This document shows positions 26,720 to 35,569 of a DNA stretch of 64,000 bases, one piece after another. A program made the translations under genes and the position numbers. Each line of letters opens with the position of its first letter. The stretch's first letter is position 1. Under the pieces are notes generated by a model. The model saw only the letters and a program-made list of their open reading frames with translations. It had not been told where the DNA came from and ran no database searches. This DNA is from Actinomyces sp. (GTDB lineage Bacteria; Actinomycetota; Actinomycetes; Actinomycetales; Actinomycetaceae), in contig JALCNR010000014.1 in the NCBI GenBank assembly GCA_022649165.1, forward strand, positions 1-64,000, read 5' to 3'.

Positions 26720-27748
26720 ATGGCCCCGAGGGATGCGCGGCGAACGACGATCATCGACGTCGCGCGGAAGGCGGGTGTCGCGATCAGCTCCGCCTCCGCC
26801 GCGCTGAACGGGCGTCCCGGGGTCTCCGACGCCACGCGCGAACGGATCCTCGGGATCGCCGACGACCTGGGGTATGTCCCCTCGCTGCGCGGTCGCAGCC
26901 TCTCGTCCAACCGCGCCTTCCAGGTCGGCCTGGTCGTCCAGCGCGACCTGGACATCCTCGAGGCCGACCCCTTCTTCGGCGCGTTCATGGGGGGCGTCGT
27001 CGGCGAGATCGAGCCGCGGGGCTACGCCCTGGTCCTCCAGATGAGCACGACGCCGGAGGAGACGGAGCGGCACTTCCGGTCCATGGCCGCGAACTTGCGC
27101 GTTGATGGCGTGTTCATCGACGATATCCGCCACGGGGATCCGCGAATCGGGCTCATGCAGGAGCTCCGGCTCCCCGCCGTCGCCGTCAACGCCGATCCCG
27201 ACTTCCCCCTGCCTGCCGTGCGGCAGGACGCCTCCCGGGCGATCGGCGCCCTCACGCGCCATCTGATCGGCCTGGGGCACACGAGGATCGCGCATGTCTC
27301 GGGTCCCGGGGGGTACATCCACTCCACGCAGCGCATGATCGCGTGGCAGCGCGCCCTCGAGGAGGCGGGACTTCCCAGGGGTCCTTTGTACGAGGGCGAC
27401 TTCGGCTACCGCAGCGGTGAGGCCGCCGCCGATGCGCTGATGGGCTCCCCGGAAGCGCCGACCGCTGTCGTGTGCGCGAATGACCTGATGGCGACCGGTT
27501 TCGTTCGGGAATGCCAGGACATCGGACTGCGCGTGCCCCTCGACGTGTCGGTGACGGGCTTCGACGGGATCGCGTTGGGGACCTACATCCGGCCACGGCT
27601 GACCACGGCCTCCACGGACCCGCGCCTGCTGGGATCGACCGCTGCCCGCATGCTGTTGGACCTCATCGAGACGGGCGGCGTCGAGGACCGGTCGATCGCT
27701 CCGGCACAGCCGGTGATCAGGGAATCGACTGCGGCGCCCGCGCGCTGA
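26720..27748 (+). CDS. LacI-family transcriptional regulator of locus B
   Basis: This 342-residue repressor has the N-terminal LacI helix-turn-helix (TTIIDVARKAGVAISSASAALNG, read across residues 9-31) and hinge helix (about 55-62). A periplasmic-binding-like effector domain follows, with GLGHTRIAHVSG and the FDGIALGTYIRPRLTTAS signature. It sits 98 bases upstream of the transporter operon, whose promoter carries a matching palindrome, and so most likely represses locus B until a mannoside or sugar phosphate binds. Confidence 0.92.
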   Translation: MAPRDARRTTIIDVARKAGVAISSASAALNGRPGVSDATRERILGIADDLGYVPSLRGRSLSSNRAFQVGLVVQRDLDILEADPFFGAFMGGVVGEIEPRGYALVLQMSTTPEETERHFRSMAANLRVDGVFIDDIRHGDPRIGLMQELRLPAVAVNADPDFPLPAVRQDASRAIGALTRHLIGLGHTRIAHVSGPGGYIHSTQRMIAWQRALEEAGLPRGPLYEGDFGYRSGEAAADALMGSPEAPTAVVCANDLMATGFVRECQDIGLRVPLDVSVTGFDGIALGTYIRPRLTTASTDPRLLGSTAARMLLDLIETGGVEDRSIAPAQPVIRESTAAPAR

Positions 27749-27811
27749 CCCCGCCGGCGGAACCGCCTTCGATCGCACCCGCATATCGTTCGACGGTGGT
27801 AGCATCGCGTG

Positions 27812-27829
27812 TACCGAAACGCTTCGGTA
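27812..27829 (+). promoter_or_regulatory. LacI-type operator before transporter operon B
   Basis: TACCGAAACGCTTCGGTA has 7-base arms (TACCGAA/TTCGGTA) around a central CG, the classic symmetry of LacI-family sites. It lies 17 bases before the ATG of the binding-protein gene and next to a possible TAGCAT -10 box at 27800, so it would overlap the transcription start. Confidence 0.75.
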
Positions 27830-27846
27830 AGACAAAGGAGTCCCTC

Positions 27847-29211
27847 ATGACACACACATCACGGCGTGGGAGCCGGATTCCCCGCGCCCTCGTCGCGGGC
27901 GTCGCCTGCCTGTCGATGGCCGGGAGCCTGGCCGCTTGCGGCGGCGGATCGGATGACGAGTCCTCGGGCGCGGCGTCCGGCGGCGGGGCGGACGACGGCT
28001 CGCAGCCCTCGGGCTCGCTCAACATCCTGGTCTCCTCGGCCTCGGCCTCCGATGCCGCCTTCAACACGATCAACGACGCGTTCATGCAGAAGTACCCCGA
28101 CGTGGACGCCACCATCACCTCCGTCCCGAATGACACCTATCCGGCGACCAAGTCCGCTCAGCTGTCGGCGGGATCCGTCGACATCATGGTCGTGAAGAGC
28201 TTCGTGGAGGTCCCCGAGTACGCGAAGGATGCGACGTCTGACGACGTCTTGATGGCCCAGGCCGGCGCGCTCGTCGATCTCACGGACGAGCCGTTCATGG
28301 AGAACTACACGCCCTCGGTGCTGGACGCCCAGGGCATCGGCGGCAAGCAATACGCCGTGCCGACCGGCCTGAGCTACTCGACCGGGGTCTACTACAACAA
28401 GCAGATTTTCAAGGACAACGGGCTGTCCGTGCCCACGACCTGGGCCGAGCTCCAGAACGTGATGTCCACCCTCACGGGCAAGGGGGTCACCCCCTTCGGG
28501 CTCGGCGGCAAGGACACCTGGCCCGCCGGACTCGTCATGCTGGGCAACGTCGCCTCCGCCTTCCCGACGCTGGAGGACAAGCAGGGGCTCGTCGAGGATC
28601 TGTGGACGCAGAAGGCCTCTCTGACGGATCCCGATCTCCAGGAGATCCTGGAGAAGACCCAGACCGTCTTCGACAACGCGCAGGCCAACTTCTCCGGCGC
28701 GGGCTACGACGACATGCCGGCCGCCTTCGCCCGCGGGGACTTCGCGATGCTGCCCGACGGCACTTGGAACCAGCCGACGATCGACACGGCGGTCGACGGC
28801 GCGTTCGACTACGGGTACTTCCCGTTCCCCGGCTCCGACGACGCGGCGGACAACGCGCTCCTGGACGGGAAGATCGAGCTGCAGCTGGCGGTCCCGTCCT
28901 CGTCGAAGAACCAGGAGGCCGCCCTGGCCTGGCTGGAGTTCTTCTCCGACCCGACGAACTACGCGACCTTTGTGGACGAATCCGGGTTCTCCGCGGCGCA
29001 GCCCGACATCAAGGCCAGTGAGTTCCTCACCTCCATCGCCGACTACACGAGCACGTACCAGCCGGCCTGGGACACGCTGTGGATCGCCAACACCAAGGCC
29101 GGCGAGGACGCCGTCTACCCGTTCAACTACCCGGCCCTGTCGCCCCTGGGGACTTCGAGCGCCGAGGAGGCGGCTCAGGCGGCGCAGACGGCATGGGCCG
29201 CGGGATTCTGA
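27847..29211 (+). CDS. CUT1 sugar ABC transporter substrate-binding lipoprotein (locus B)
   Basis: This 454-residue lipoprotein has a signal peptide ending in SLAAC (Cys31), a Gly/Ser/Asp linker and a bacterial extracellular solute-binding fold (SGSLNILVSSASASD, then YSTGVYYNKQIF and NAQANFSGAGYDDMPAAF). AAAGGAG precedes the ATG at 27847, and a LacI operator overlaps its promoter. The context with GH130 and ManA suggests a beta-mannoside or N-glycan-derived ligand. A strong stem-loop separates it from the permease genes. Confidence 0.92.
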   Translation: MTHTSRRGSRIPRALVAGVACLSMAGSLAACGGGSDDESSGAASGGGADDGSQPSGSLNILVSSASASDAAFNTINDAFMQKYPDVDATITSVPNDTYPATKSAQLSAGSVDIMVVKSFVEVPEYAKDATSDDVLMAQAGALVDLTDEPFMENYTPSVLDAQGIGGKQYAVPTGLSYSTGVYYNKQIFKDNGLSVPTTWAELQNVMSTLTGKGVTPFGLGGKDTWPAGLVMLGNVASAFPTLEDKQGLVEDLWTQKASLTDPDLQEILEKTQTVFDNAQANFSGAGYDDMPAAFARGDFAMLPDGTWNQPTIDTAVDGAFDYGYFPFPGSDDAADNALLDGKIELQLAVPSSSKNQEAALAWLEFFSDPTNYATFVDESGFSAAQPDIKASEFLTSIADYTSTYQPAWDTLWIANTKAGEDAVYPFNYPALSPLGTSSAEEAAQAAQTAWAAGF

Positions 29212-29232
29212 TCTTCGGTCGACAGCGCCACC

Positions 29233-29273
29233 GGCGGGCGGGGCGGACGGGCGCCACCCGTCGCCCGCCCGCC
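29233..29273 (+). other. intercistronic stem-loop after binding-protein gene (locus B)
   Basis: Inverted repeat with arms of about 17-19 bases (GC-only, one small bulge) around a CGCCA loop, between the binding protein and permease genes. There is no T-run, so it is more likely an mRNA stabiliser or attenuator that keeps binding protein in excess than a full terminator. Confidence 0.6.
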
Positions 29274-29287
29274 CCTGAGGAGGCACG

Positions 29288-30202
29288 GTGAACACCAAGA
29301 GCTACCCATTCCCCACCCGAGCGGGCCTGCGCACGTCCTTCGGCGTCGGACTCGCGGTCCTCGCGATCTTCGCCTTCGTCCCGGCCGCCGGGGTGGTGGT
29401 CGCCTCGCTGACGGACCTCAGACAGGCGGACTACCTGCCCATCCACTTCGTGGGACTGCAGAACTACCAGGACTATTTCGGCGCCGGCCACCGCGCCGAC
29501 AACCTCAACGCGCTGAAAAACACCCTGGTCTATGCGGCGGGCTCCACGATCCTGCAGATCGCCCTCGCCCTGGGCATCGCCGTCCTGCTCAACAACGCCC
29601 ATCTGCGCGGGCGCAATGTCTATCGCGCCGTCGTCTTCATGCCGACGGTGCTGGGGGTGACGGTGACGGCACTCGTGTGGTCGTTGATGTTCAACACCTC
29701 GGGAGGCCCGATCCAGTCGGTCATCCGCGCGTTCGGCTCGGACTCGGCCCTTCTGGGGGACCAGTCGATCGCGCTCTACCTCGTGATCTTCGTCCAGGTG
29801 TGGATGACCTGCGGAACCTCGGTGATCATCTTCCTCTCGGGCCTCCAGGCCATCCCGGACGAGCTCTACGAGGTGTCCAGCATCGACGGCGCCTCCGGGT
29901 GGCAGACGTTCCACCACATCACGATGCCGCTGCTGGCGCCCACGGTGACGGCGAACGTCCTGCTGGGGGTCGTCAACGCGATGCAGAGCTACCAGCTGAC
30001 CTACGTCCTGACGGGTCCGGACAAGAAGGGGACGCAGGTGCTGTCCCTGCAGGTCTACATGCAGGCGTTCGGCGGGCGCTCGGGCACCACGCTGACCCAA
30101 TCGCAGGGATACGCGGCGGCCATCTCGATGGTCCAGTTCGTCCTGGTCGGCGTCGTCACGCTGATCACGATGTGGTACCTGCGCAGAAGGGAGCAGAGGT
30201 GA
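29288..30202 (+). CDS. sugar ABC transporter permease, MalF-type (locus B)
   Basis: This 304-residue membrane protein has six predicted helices and a degenerate EAA loop (YEVSSIDGASGWQTFHHITMP, about residues 196-216). GAGGAGGCAC precedes the GTG at 29288. The end overlaps the start of the partner permease in a GTGA. Confidence 0.9.
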   Translation: MNTKSYPFPTRAGLRTSFGVGLAVLAIFAFVPAAGVVVASLTDLRQADYLPIHFVGLQNYQDYFGAGHRADNLNALKNTLVYAAGSTILQIALALGIAVLLNNAHLRGRNVYRAVVFMPTVLGVTVTALVWSLMFNTSGGPIQSVIRAFGSDSALLGDQSIALYLVIFVQVWMTCGTSVIIFLSGLQAIPDELYEVSSIDGASGWQTFHHITMPLLAPTVTANVLLGVVNAMQSYQLTYVLTGPDKKGTQVLSLQVYMQAFGGRSGTTLTQSQGYAAAISMVQFVLVGVVTLITMWYLRRREQR

Positions 30203-31047
30203 ACGGCCAGACCGTCCGTCCCGTCCACGCGCGCCACCGCGTCACGGCCGCGCCGTGGTACCTCTACGTCTTCGTCGCCCTGATCCTCGTCCTCTTCCTG
30301 TTCCCTCTGCTCTACCTCGTCAACACGGCGCTCAAAAGCTACCCGGAGTTCATCGCGAGCCCGGTCGGCATCGTGCGCCACGTCGCCTGGGGGAACTTCG
30401 CGGAGGCCTGGCAGAAAGGCGACTTCGGGTCCTACTTCCTCAACACGGTCCTCTACACGGTGGCGGGCGCCACGATCGGGACCTTCATCGCGCTCGTCAT
30501 GGGGTTTCCCGTCGCGAGGGGCTACATCGGAGGCGGCAGGCTCTGGAACATGCTCTTCGTCCTGGTCCTCTTCCTGCCCAACGCCCTCATGACGCAGTTC
30601 CAGCTGCTGCTGCGCCTGCACCTGTACAACACCGAGCTGGGCTACATCCTCATGGTCGGCGTGGGGGTCGGGATCGGCCCCCTCCTGTTCTCCGGATTCG
30701 TGCAATCGATCCCCAGAGAACTGGACGAGGCCGCCGCCCTCGACGGCGTCGGCTACTGGTCCTACCTCTTCCGCTTCGTGGCGCCTCTGGGGCGGCCGGC
30801 CCTGATGACCGCCTTCATCCTGCAGGCGGTGTGGATCTGGAACGAGATCATCCTCGCGACGGTCCTCTTCGCGGACCAGTCGAAGTTTCCGATCTCGGCC
30901 GGGTTGTTCGCCTTCAAGGGGACGTACTCGAACGACTGGACGCTGTTGGCCGCCGCCACCCTGATCGTCGCCGCGCCGCTCGTCCTCGGCTACCTCTTCA
31001 TCCAGCGCTACCTCGTCAACGGGGTCCTCGGGGCCGTCAAGGGCTGA
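30199..31047 (+). CDS. sugar ABC transporter permease, MalG-type (locus B)
   Basis: This 282-residue permease has a GTG at 30199 inside the previous stop and AGCAGAG just before it. Features are six helices, the EAA loop DEAAALDGVGYWSYLFRFVAP and the C-terminal LVNGVLGAVKG. It forms the membrane channel together with the preceding gene; the ATPase must be encoded elsewhere. Confidence 0.9.
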   Translation: MNGQTVRPVHARHRVTAAPWYLYVFVALILVLFLFPLLYLVNTALKSYPEFIASPVGIVRHVAWGNFAEAWQKGDFGSYFLNTVLYTVAGATIGTFIALVMGFPVARGYIGGGRLWNMLFVLVLFLPNALMTQFQLLLRLHLYNTELGYILMVGVGVGIGPLLFSGFVQSIPRELDEAAALDGVGYWSYLFRFVAPLGRPALMTAFILQAVWIWNEIILATVLFADQSKFPISAGLFAFKGTYSNDWTLLAAATLIVAAPLVLGYLFIQRYLVNGVLGAVKG

Positions 31048-31099
31048 CACGCCCAGGCCGATCGGGTCCCACCCCACCATCCACCAGGAGAAGCGACCG

Positions 31100-32173
31100 A
31101 TGCCGGCTGCCCACCTTCCCACCATCCCCTACTCCCTCACCCGCGAGGGCGTCGTCATGACGCCCTCGGGGGGTCCGATGGAGGCCGAGGGGGTCCTCAA
31201 CCCAGCGATCGTCCTCGACCCGGAGGACGGGCTGGTCCTTCTGCCGCGGCTGGTCGCCGCCCACAACATCTCGCGCATCGGCCGGGCCCGGCTGGTCGTC
31301 ACCGACGGGATCCCCACCGGGGTCGAGCGCCAGGGCATCGCCCTGAGCGCGGACCGCGGTTGGGAGCATGGCACCCGCCACGGTGGGGTCGAGGACCCGC
31401 GCAACACCTGGGTGGAGGAGCTGGGGCTCAACGTCTTGTCCTACGTCGCCTTCGGGCCGACGGGCCCGCGCCCCGCGCTCGCGGTCTCCCGGGACGGACG
31501 CTCGTGGAGGCGCCTGGGGCCCGTGCTCTTCGGGTACGAGGACGACCTAGACACCGATCTCAACCTCTTCCCCAACAAGGATGTGGTGATCCTGCCCGAG
31601 CCGGTGAGGGGACCGGACGGACGCGCGTCGATCGCCATGCTGCACCGACCGATGTGGGACCTCTCGTTCGTTCGGCCTCATGACCGGCCGCCTATGCCGA
31701 TGGGGCTCGCCGACGAGCGTCCCGGGATCTGGATCTCGTACGCGCCCCTGGACGAGGTCCGGCGCGACATCCGCACCCTCGTCCGGATGTCCGGACACCG
31801 CTCGGTGGCCTTGCCGAGGTACCCCTGGGAGGAGTCGAAGATCGGAGCCGGGCCCGCTCCGGTGCGCACCGAGGAGGGGTGGCTGCTCATCCACCACGGC
31901 GTGGCCGGAGAGATCAGGGGATCCGCCTTCACCCCCCAGAAGTCGGTCCGCTATGCGGCGGGCGCGATGGTCCTGGACGGGGACGACCCCTCGACGGTCC
32001 TGGCCCGCACCTCGGAGCCCCTGCTCGAGCCCGAGGTCGCCGAGGAGACCACCGGCACCGTCTCCAATGTCGTCTTCCCCACGGCGATCGCCGCCATCGA
32101 CGGCGTGGACCACGTGTTCTACGGCATGGCGGACACGGCGATCGGGGTGGCCAGGCTGGACCGGGTGCCGTGA
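31100..32173 (+). CDS. GH130 beta-mannoside phosphorylase/hydrolase
   Basis: This 357-residue five-bladed propeller enzyme of family GH130 typically phosphorolyses beta-1,2- or beta-1,4-mannosides or mannosyl-GlcNAc to mannose-1-phosphate; some members hydrolyse instead. The proton-donor Asp lies in GVEDPRNTW (about residue 97). The early GVLNPA and the blade motifs SYVAFGP and HRPMWDLSFV are also typical. The ATG has CCAGGAGAAG upstream, and it is followed 48 bases later by mannose-6-phosphate isomerase. The particular linkage cannot be decided without alignment of the phosphate-binding residues. Confidence 0.88.
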   Translation: MPAAHLPTIPYSLTREGVVMTPSGGPMEAEGVLNPAIVLDPEDGLVLLPRLVAAHNISRIGRARLVVTDGIPTGVERQGIALSADRGWEHGTRHGGVEDPRNTWVEELGLNVLSYVAFGPTGPRPALAVSRDGRSWRRLGPVLFGYEDDLDTDLNLFPNKDVVILPEPVRGPDGRASIAMLHRPMWDLSFVRPHDRPPMPMGLADERPGIWISYAPLDEVRRDIRTLVRMSGHRSVALPRYPWEESKIGAGPAPVRTEEGWLLIHHGVAGEIRGSAFTPQKSVRYAAGAMVLDGDDPSTVLARTSEPLLEPEVAEETTGTVSNVVFPTAIAAIDGVDHVFYGMADTAIGVARLDRVP

Positions 32174-32221
32174 CGGCACCCCGGACGGCCGATGGAGAAG
32201 AGAGGAAAGGATGGCGGCACC

Positions 32222-33430
32222 GTGCTCAGACTGACCGGAGTCCCGCAGTACTACGACTGGGGTTCGCCCTCGGTGATCCCCGAGTTCTTGGGACGCGAGC
32301 CGCAGGACCGCCCGCTGGCCGAACTGTGGTTCGGCGCGCACCCGCATGGGTCCTCGCCCTCCGTCACCGTCGGCGGCGGGGGGACCGACGCGCCGCTCCC
32401 GCTCGGAGACCGCGTCGACGGGGACCCGGAGGCGATCCTGGGCACCCGGGTCGCCCGATCCTCGCGCGGGCGGTTCCCGTTCCTCGTCAAGTTGCTCGCG
32501 GCGAGGCACGGCCTGTCGATCCAGGCGCATCCCACGCGCGAGCAGGTCGCGCAGGCGAGCACCCAGAGGCACGCGCACCCCTACCCGGACCAGGATGCCA
32601 AGCCCGAGGCGCTGCTCGCCCTCGCGCCCGTGCGGGCGCTCGCCGGGACGCGCACCCGTGACGAGGTGATCGGAGACCTCTCGCGCCTCCCCTCGCTGTC
32701 GCCGGTCCGCCTGCGCATGGAGCGCATCAAGGATGAGACGCTGGCCCTGCACGTCGGCCTGCGCATGGTCCTCACGCTGGAGGCGGACCTCGCCGCCCAC
32801 GCTCTGGGGGAGCTCGCCGCGCAGGAGCCGCCGGCCACCGGCGACGAGGACGCCCGATCCGGCGGCCCGCTCGGGTCGCCGGCCATCGCCCGGCGGCTGC
32901 TGAGCGACTTCCCCGGCGACCGCGGAGTGATCGCCTCCTTGTTCCTCCGACCCGTCTCGGTCGAGGCCGGACAGGCGTTGTGCCTGAGGCCGGGAGTCGT
33001 CCACGCCTACCTGGAGGGTTTCGGCATCGAGGTGATGGCGAACTCGGACAACGTCGTGCGGGCAGGGCTGACGGGCAAGGCCGTGGACGTTGACGAGTTC
33101 CTCCGCATCTCGGCACTGGAACCGGCGGGATCGCCGGTCGTCGACCTGGTGCCCCGCTGGCCGGCCCCAGGGGTCTGCCGGATGTCGCTTCCGATGGACG
33201 TCGGGGACTTCGCAGTGGAGATCCTGGACCTGCGCGCGTATGACGAGGTCGGAGTCGGCGTGCCCGACGGGCCGATGCTCGTCCTCGACGTCGAGGGGCT
33301 GACGAGGGCGAGGGGCCGGGACGGGTGCGCGTCGATCGGCCCGGGTGAGGCGGTCCTCGCCGGAGACGGCGAACCCGTGACGCTGTCGGGCGTCTCGCGC
33401 GTCGCCATCGTGACGGTCCCTTCGGCCTGA
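32222..33430 (+). CDS. manA: mannose-6-phosphate isomerase, class I
   Basis: This 402-residue zinc enzyme converts mannose-6-phosphate to fructose-6-phosphate, linking the mannoside loci to glycolysis. The cupin metal site is visible: QAHPTREQ (about residue 100), the KPEALLAL glutamate (about 128), and GVVHAYLEGFGIEVMANSDN with its histidine (about 261), followed by RAGLTGK. GTG at 32222 is preferred, as GAAAGGATGG precedes it and homology starts at once. An in-frame ATG 30 bases upstream is an alternative. It is the last gene of operon B. Confidence 0.9.
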   Translation: MLRLTGVPQYYDWGSPSVIPEFLGREPQDRPLAELWFGAHPHGSSPSVTVGGGGTDAPLPLGDRVDGDPEAILGTRVARSSRGRFPFLVKLLAARHGLSIQAHPTREQVAQASTQRHAHPYPDQDAKPEALLALAPVRALAGTRTRDEVIGDLSRLPSLSPVRLRMERIKDETLALHVGLRMVLTLEADLAAHALGELAAQEPPATGDEDARSGGPLGSPAIARRLLSDFPGDRGVIASLFLRPVSVEAGQALCLRPGVVHAYLEGFGIEVMANSDNVVRAGLTGKAVDVDEFLRISALEPAGSPVVDLVPRWPAPGVCRMSLPMDVGDFAVEILDLRAYDEVGVGVPDGPMLVLDVEGLTRARGRDGCASIGPGEAVLAGDGEPVTLSGVSRVAIVTVPSA

Positions 33431-33455
33431 CAGCCGCCCGCCGGCCTGCCGGCCC

Positions 33456-33461
33456 TACACT
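33456..33461 (+). promoter_or_regulatory. -10 box of the sensor kinase gene
   Basis: TACACT lies 6 bases before the GTG at 33468 (3 bases before the GTG at 33465), which argues for the second of the two adjacent GTG codons as the start. Confidence 0.45.
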
Positions 33462-33467
33462 TCAGTG

Positions 33468-34643
33468 GTGGCCGACCTCGTCGAGACCCGCGCGTTGGGC
33501 GTGCGGGACCTGATCCGCCTGTGCGACGTCCTGCGCCCCTCCGAGGATCCGGCGCTCGCCTACGGGCGCGCGATCGGCCTGCTCAAGGGGATGACGGGCG
33601 CCAGGCTCGCTCCCACGTACCTGCTGGACTCCACGGAGTCCGAGCTGATCCTCGTGGGCGACGGGGAACGCGCGCTGCTGCCGCCCGGCTTCGACTCGAT
33701 GCCTGCCGCGATGCATGTGCGGTCGCCCTGGGTCAACGACGCCGAATGGCCCGTCTCCGCCCGCCCGCACGTGGGCTCACCTGCCTGGAACCTGCTGCCC
33801 GAGGACTTCCGGGCATGGTTCGGCCCCTCGGGGATCGTGGTCTCCCTCCATGCGAACAGCCGGCATCTCGGTGCCGTGCTTCTGGCCTTCGACGGCGAGC
33901 GGTCCCTCGACGCGCGCACGGCGGACTTCCTGGCGGGCGTCGGCCGGGTCTTCGGCCACTTCCTCGAGGCGCACCGCATCCGGGCGCGGGAACGCGAGCT
34001 GGGCTGCCTCGACGAGAGGCGGCGGCTGGGCGACGAGCTCCACGCCGATCTCTCCCAGGACGTGGCGGCCGTCGGGCTCGCCCTGGGAGCGCTGCGCCTC
34101 GACATCGGCGCCGGCGACCTGGGGGCGCTCGAGGAGGACGTCGCGCGCATGGGCGTCCTCGTCGACGCCGTGCAGGGGGAGCTGCGCGGGCACATGCTGG
34201 GCCTGAGGCAGGAGGCCGACATCGCGGACTCCGGGCTGCTCGAGCAGGCCCGCCGGCACCTCGACCAGTTCACCTCGCGCACGGACATCCCGGTCACCCT
34301 GGAGGCCCACGGGCCGGACCGTTCCGTCCCGCTGGCGGTCGCCTCGCAGATGGCGCACGTCCTCCAGGAGGCCCTCAACAACGTCGCCGTGCACGCGCGC
34401 GCCCGCCAGGTCGGCGTCGTCCTCGACATCGCGAGCACGCGGGTCCGCATGGAGATCCGCGACGACGGATGCGGGTTCGACCCCGAACAGGTCACCGAGT
34501 CGAGGCTGGGACTCCTGATCATGCGCGAGCGGCTCGCCCAGATCGACGGCTCGCTCGACGTGTCGACCGCGGAGGACGGAGGGACGGTTGTCCGAGCCGA
34601 GGCGCCGACGCATCCGGTGCCGATGCTGGGGGTGCGGTCATGA
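33468..34643 (+). CDS. soluble sensor histidine kinase with GAF-like domain
   Basis: This 391-residue kinase of the NarX/DesK/DosS class has no membrane helix. Residues about 15-165 form a GAF-like sensor. The dimerisation domain has its phosphoacceptor His192 in GDELHADLSQ, and the HATPase_c domain shows VLQEALNNVAVHA (N box), DDGCGFDP and RLGLLIMRERL. It overlaps the response-regulator gene in an ATGA. The input is presumably cytoplasmic (redox, gas or small molecule). No heme or cysteine ligands can be assigned by eye. It stands just upstream of the Fix operon. Confidence 0.87.
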   Translation: MADLVETRALGVRDLIRLCDVLRPSEDPALAYGRAIGLLKGMTGARLAPTYLLDSTESELILVGDGERALLPPGFDSMPAAMHVRSPWVNDAEWPVSARPHVGSPAWNLLPEDFRAWFGPSGIVVSLHANSRHLGAVLLAFDGERSLDARTADFLAGVGRVFGHFLEAHRIRARERELGCLDERRRLGDELHADLSQDVAAVGLALGALRLDIGAGDLGALEEDVARMGVLVDAVQGELRGHMLGLRQEADIADSGLLEQARRHLDQFTSRTDIPVTLEAHGPDRSVPLAVASQMAHVLQEALNNVAVHARARQVGVVLDIASTRVRMEIRDDGCGFDPEQVTESRLGLLIMRERLAQIDGSLDVSTAEDGGTVVRAEAPTHPVPMLGVRS

Positions 34644-35383
34644 CGGGCGGGATGCCCTCGCCCCCCGGGACGCCGCGACCGCCCAGGGTGGGCGCGGACG
34701 GGCTGCCGGACCCGCGGCCCGTGGAGCGACCCGCCAGGGCGGCGACGGTCCTCATCGTCGACGACCACACGCTGTTCCGCCAGGGCCTCGAGTCGCTCAT
34801 CGCACGGTGGGACGATTTCGAGGTCGTCGGCAGCGTCGGCTCGGGCCGGGAGGGCATCCGTGAGGCGCGCCGACTCGAACCGGACCTCATCCTCATGGAC
34901 GTCCGCATGGGGGACGTCGACGGCATCGAGGCGACCCGCCGGATCTGCGCGCGGGACCGGAGCGTGCGCGTCGTCATGCTGACCGTGTCGGGGCTGGGCG
35001 AGGACCTCTTCCAGGCGCTGCGCGTCGGGGCGTGGGGCTACTTGGGAAAGGACGAGCCGGCCGAACGGCTGCACGCGAATCTCCAGGGCGTCATGCGCGG
35101 GGAGACGGTCCTCTCCAGCGCCGCCGCGAACATGGCCCTGGGCGAACTCGGGCTGCGCTCCCCCCACGATCCCCGTCAGGCTCCTTCCGCGAACCTCACC
35201 TCACGCGAGAAGGACGTCCTCACGCTCCTCGTCGACGGGCTGTCCAACGAGGAGATCGCCGACGCCCTGCACGTCTCCGAGGCGACGGTCAAGAAGCACC
35301 TGGGCAGCGTGATGGTCAAACTCCACCTCAAGAACAGGGTCCAGGTCGCGGTGCGCGCCTTGCGCGACGGGATCGTCGACTGA
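34640..35383 (+). CDS. NarL/FixJ-family response regulator
   Basis: This 247-residue regulator has a receiver domain (about 34-150) with acidic pocket VDDH and phosphoacceptor Asp87 in LILMDVRMG, then a LuxR-type helix-turn-helix (about 182-240; LTSREKDVLTLLVDGLSNEEIA). A Pro-rich N-terminal extension of about 33 residues is unusual. An internal start nearer the receiver is possible, but the ATGA overlap with the kinase supports the long form. It likely binds the inverted repeats in the 186-base gap before fixA. Confidence 0.9.
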   Translation: MTGGMPSPPGTPRPPRVGADGLPDPRPVERPARAATVLIVDDHTLFRQGLESLIARWDDFEVVGSVGSGREGIREARRLEPDLILMDVRMGDVDGIEATRRICARDRSVRVVMLTVSGLGEDLFQALRVGAWGYLGKDEPAERLHANLQGVMRGETVLSSAAANMALGELGLRSPHDPRQAPSANLTSREKDVLTLLVDGLSNEEIADALHVSEATVKKHLGSVMVKLHLKNRVQVAVRALRDGIVD

Positions 35384-35405
35384 TCCGAACGGCGCCTCCC
35401 CCGAT

Positions 35406-35419
35406 GGGACCTCGGTCCC
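35406..35419. promoter_or_regulatory. perfect palindrome resembling a DosR box
   Basis: GGGACCTCGGTCCC has perfect 6-base arms around TC. It shares GGGAC...GTCCC and the 6-2-6 geometry with the DosR/DevR site (GGGACTWWAGTCCC). It stands between the response-regulator gene and the Fix operon. Confidence 0.55.
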
Positions 35420-35431
35420 CGGCCGGGTAGA

Positions 35432-35458
35432 CCTTCGGCTACTCCCAGGCTCCGAAGG
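35432..35458. promoter_or_regulatory. second inverted repeat before the Fix operon
   Basis: CCTTCGG and CCGAAGG arms are separated by 13 bases that include CTACTCCC. A nested GGGTAG/CTACTCC pair overlaps it. It could be a further regulator site or an RNA hairpin in the leader of fixA. Confidence 0.45.
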
Positions 35459-35569
35459 GCGCTGGTGGCGCGACGTCGGGGCGCCGGACACTGGAGGCAT
35501 CCAGGGGGACCGGCGCGGACCACGCGCCGGCCGGCCCCGCATTCACCCGTTCGGAGGAGACAGCTGCGC

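Noticed and set aside
23801-27835. Minus-strand open frame of about 1344 codons
   Set aside because: It crosses the esterase, glycosidase and LacI genes in antisense and has low-complexity Arg/Gly/Val composition with no recognisable domain.
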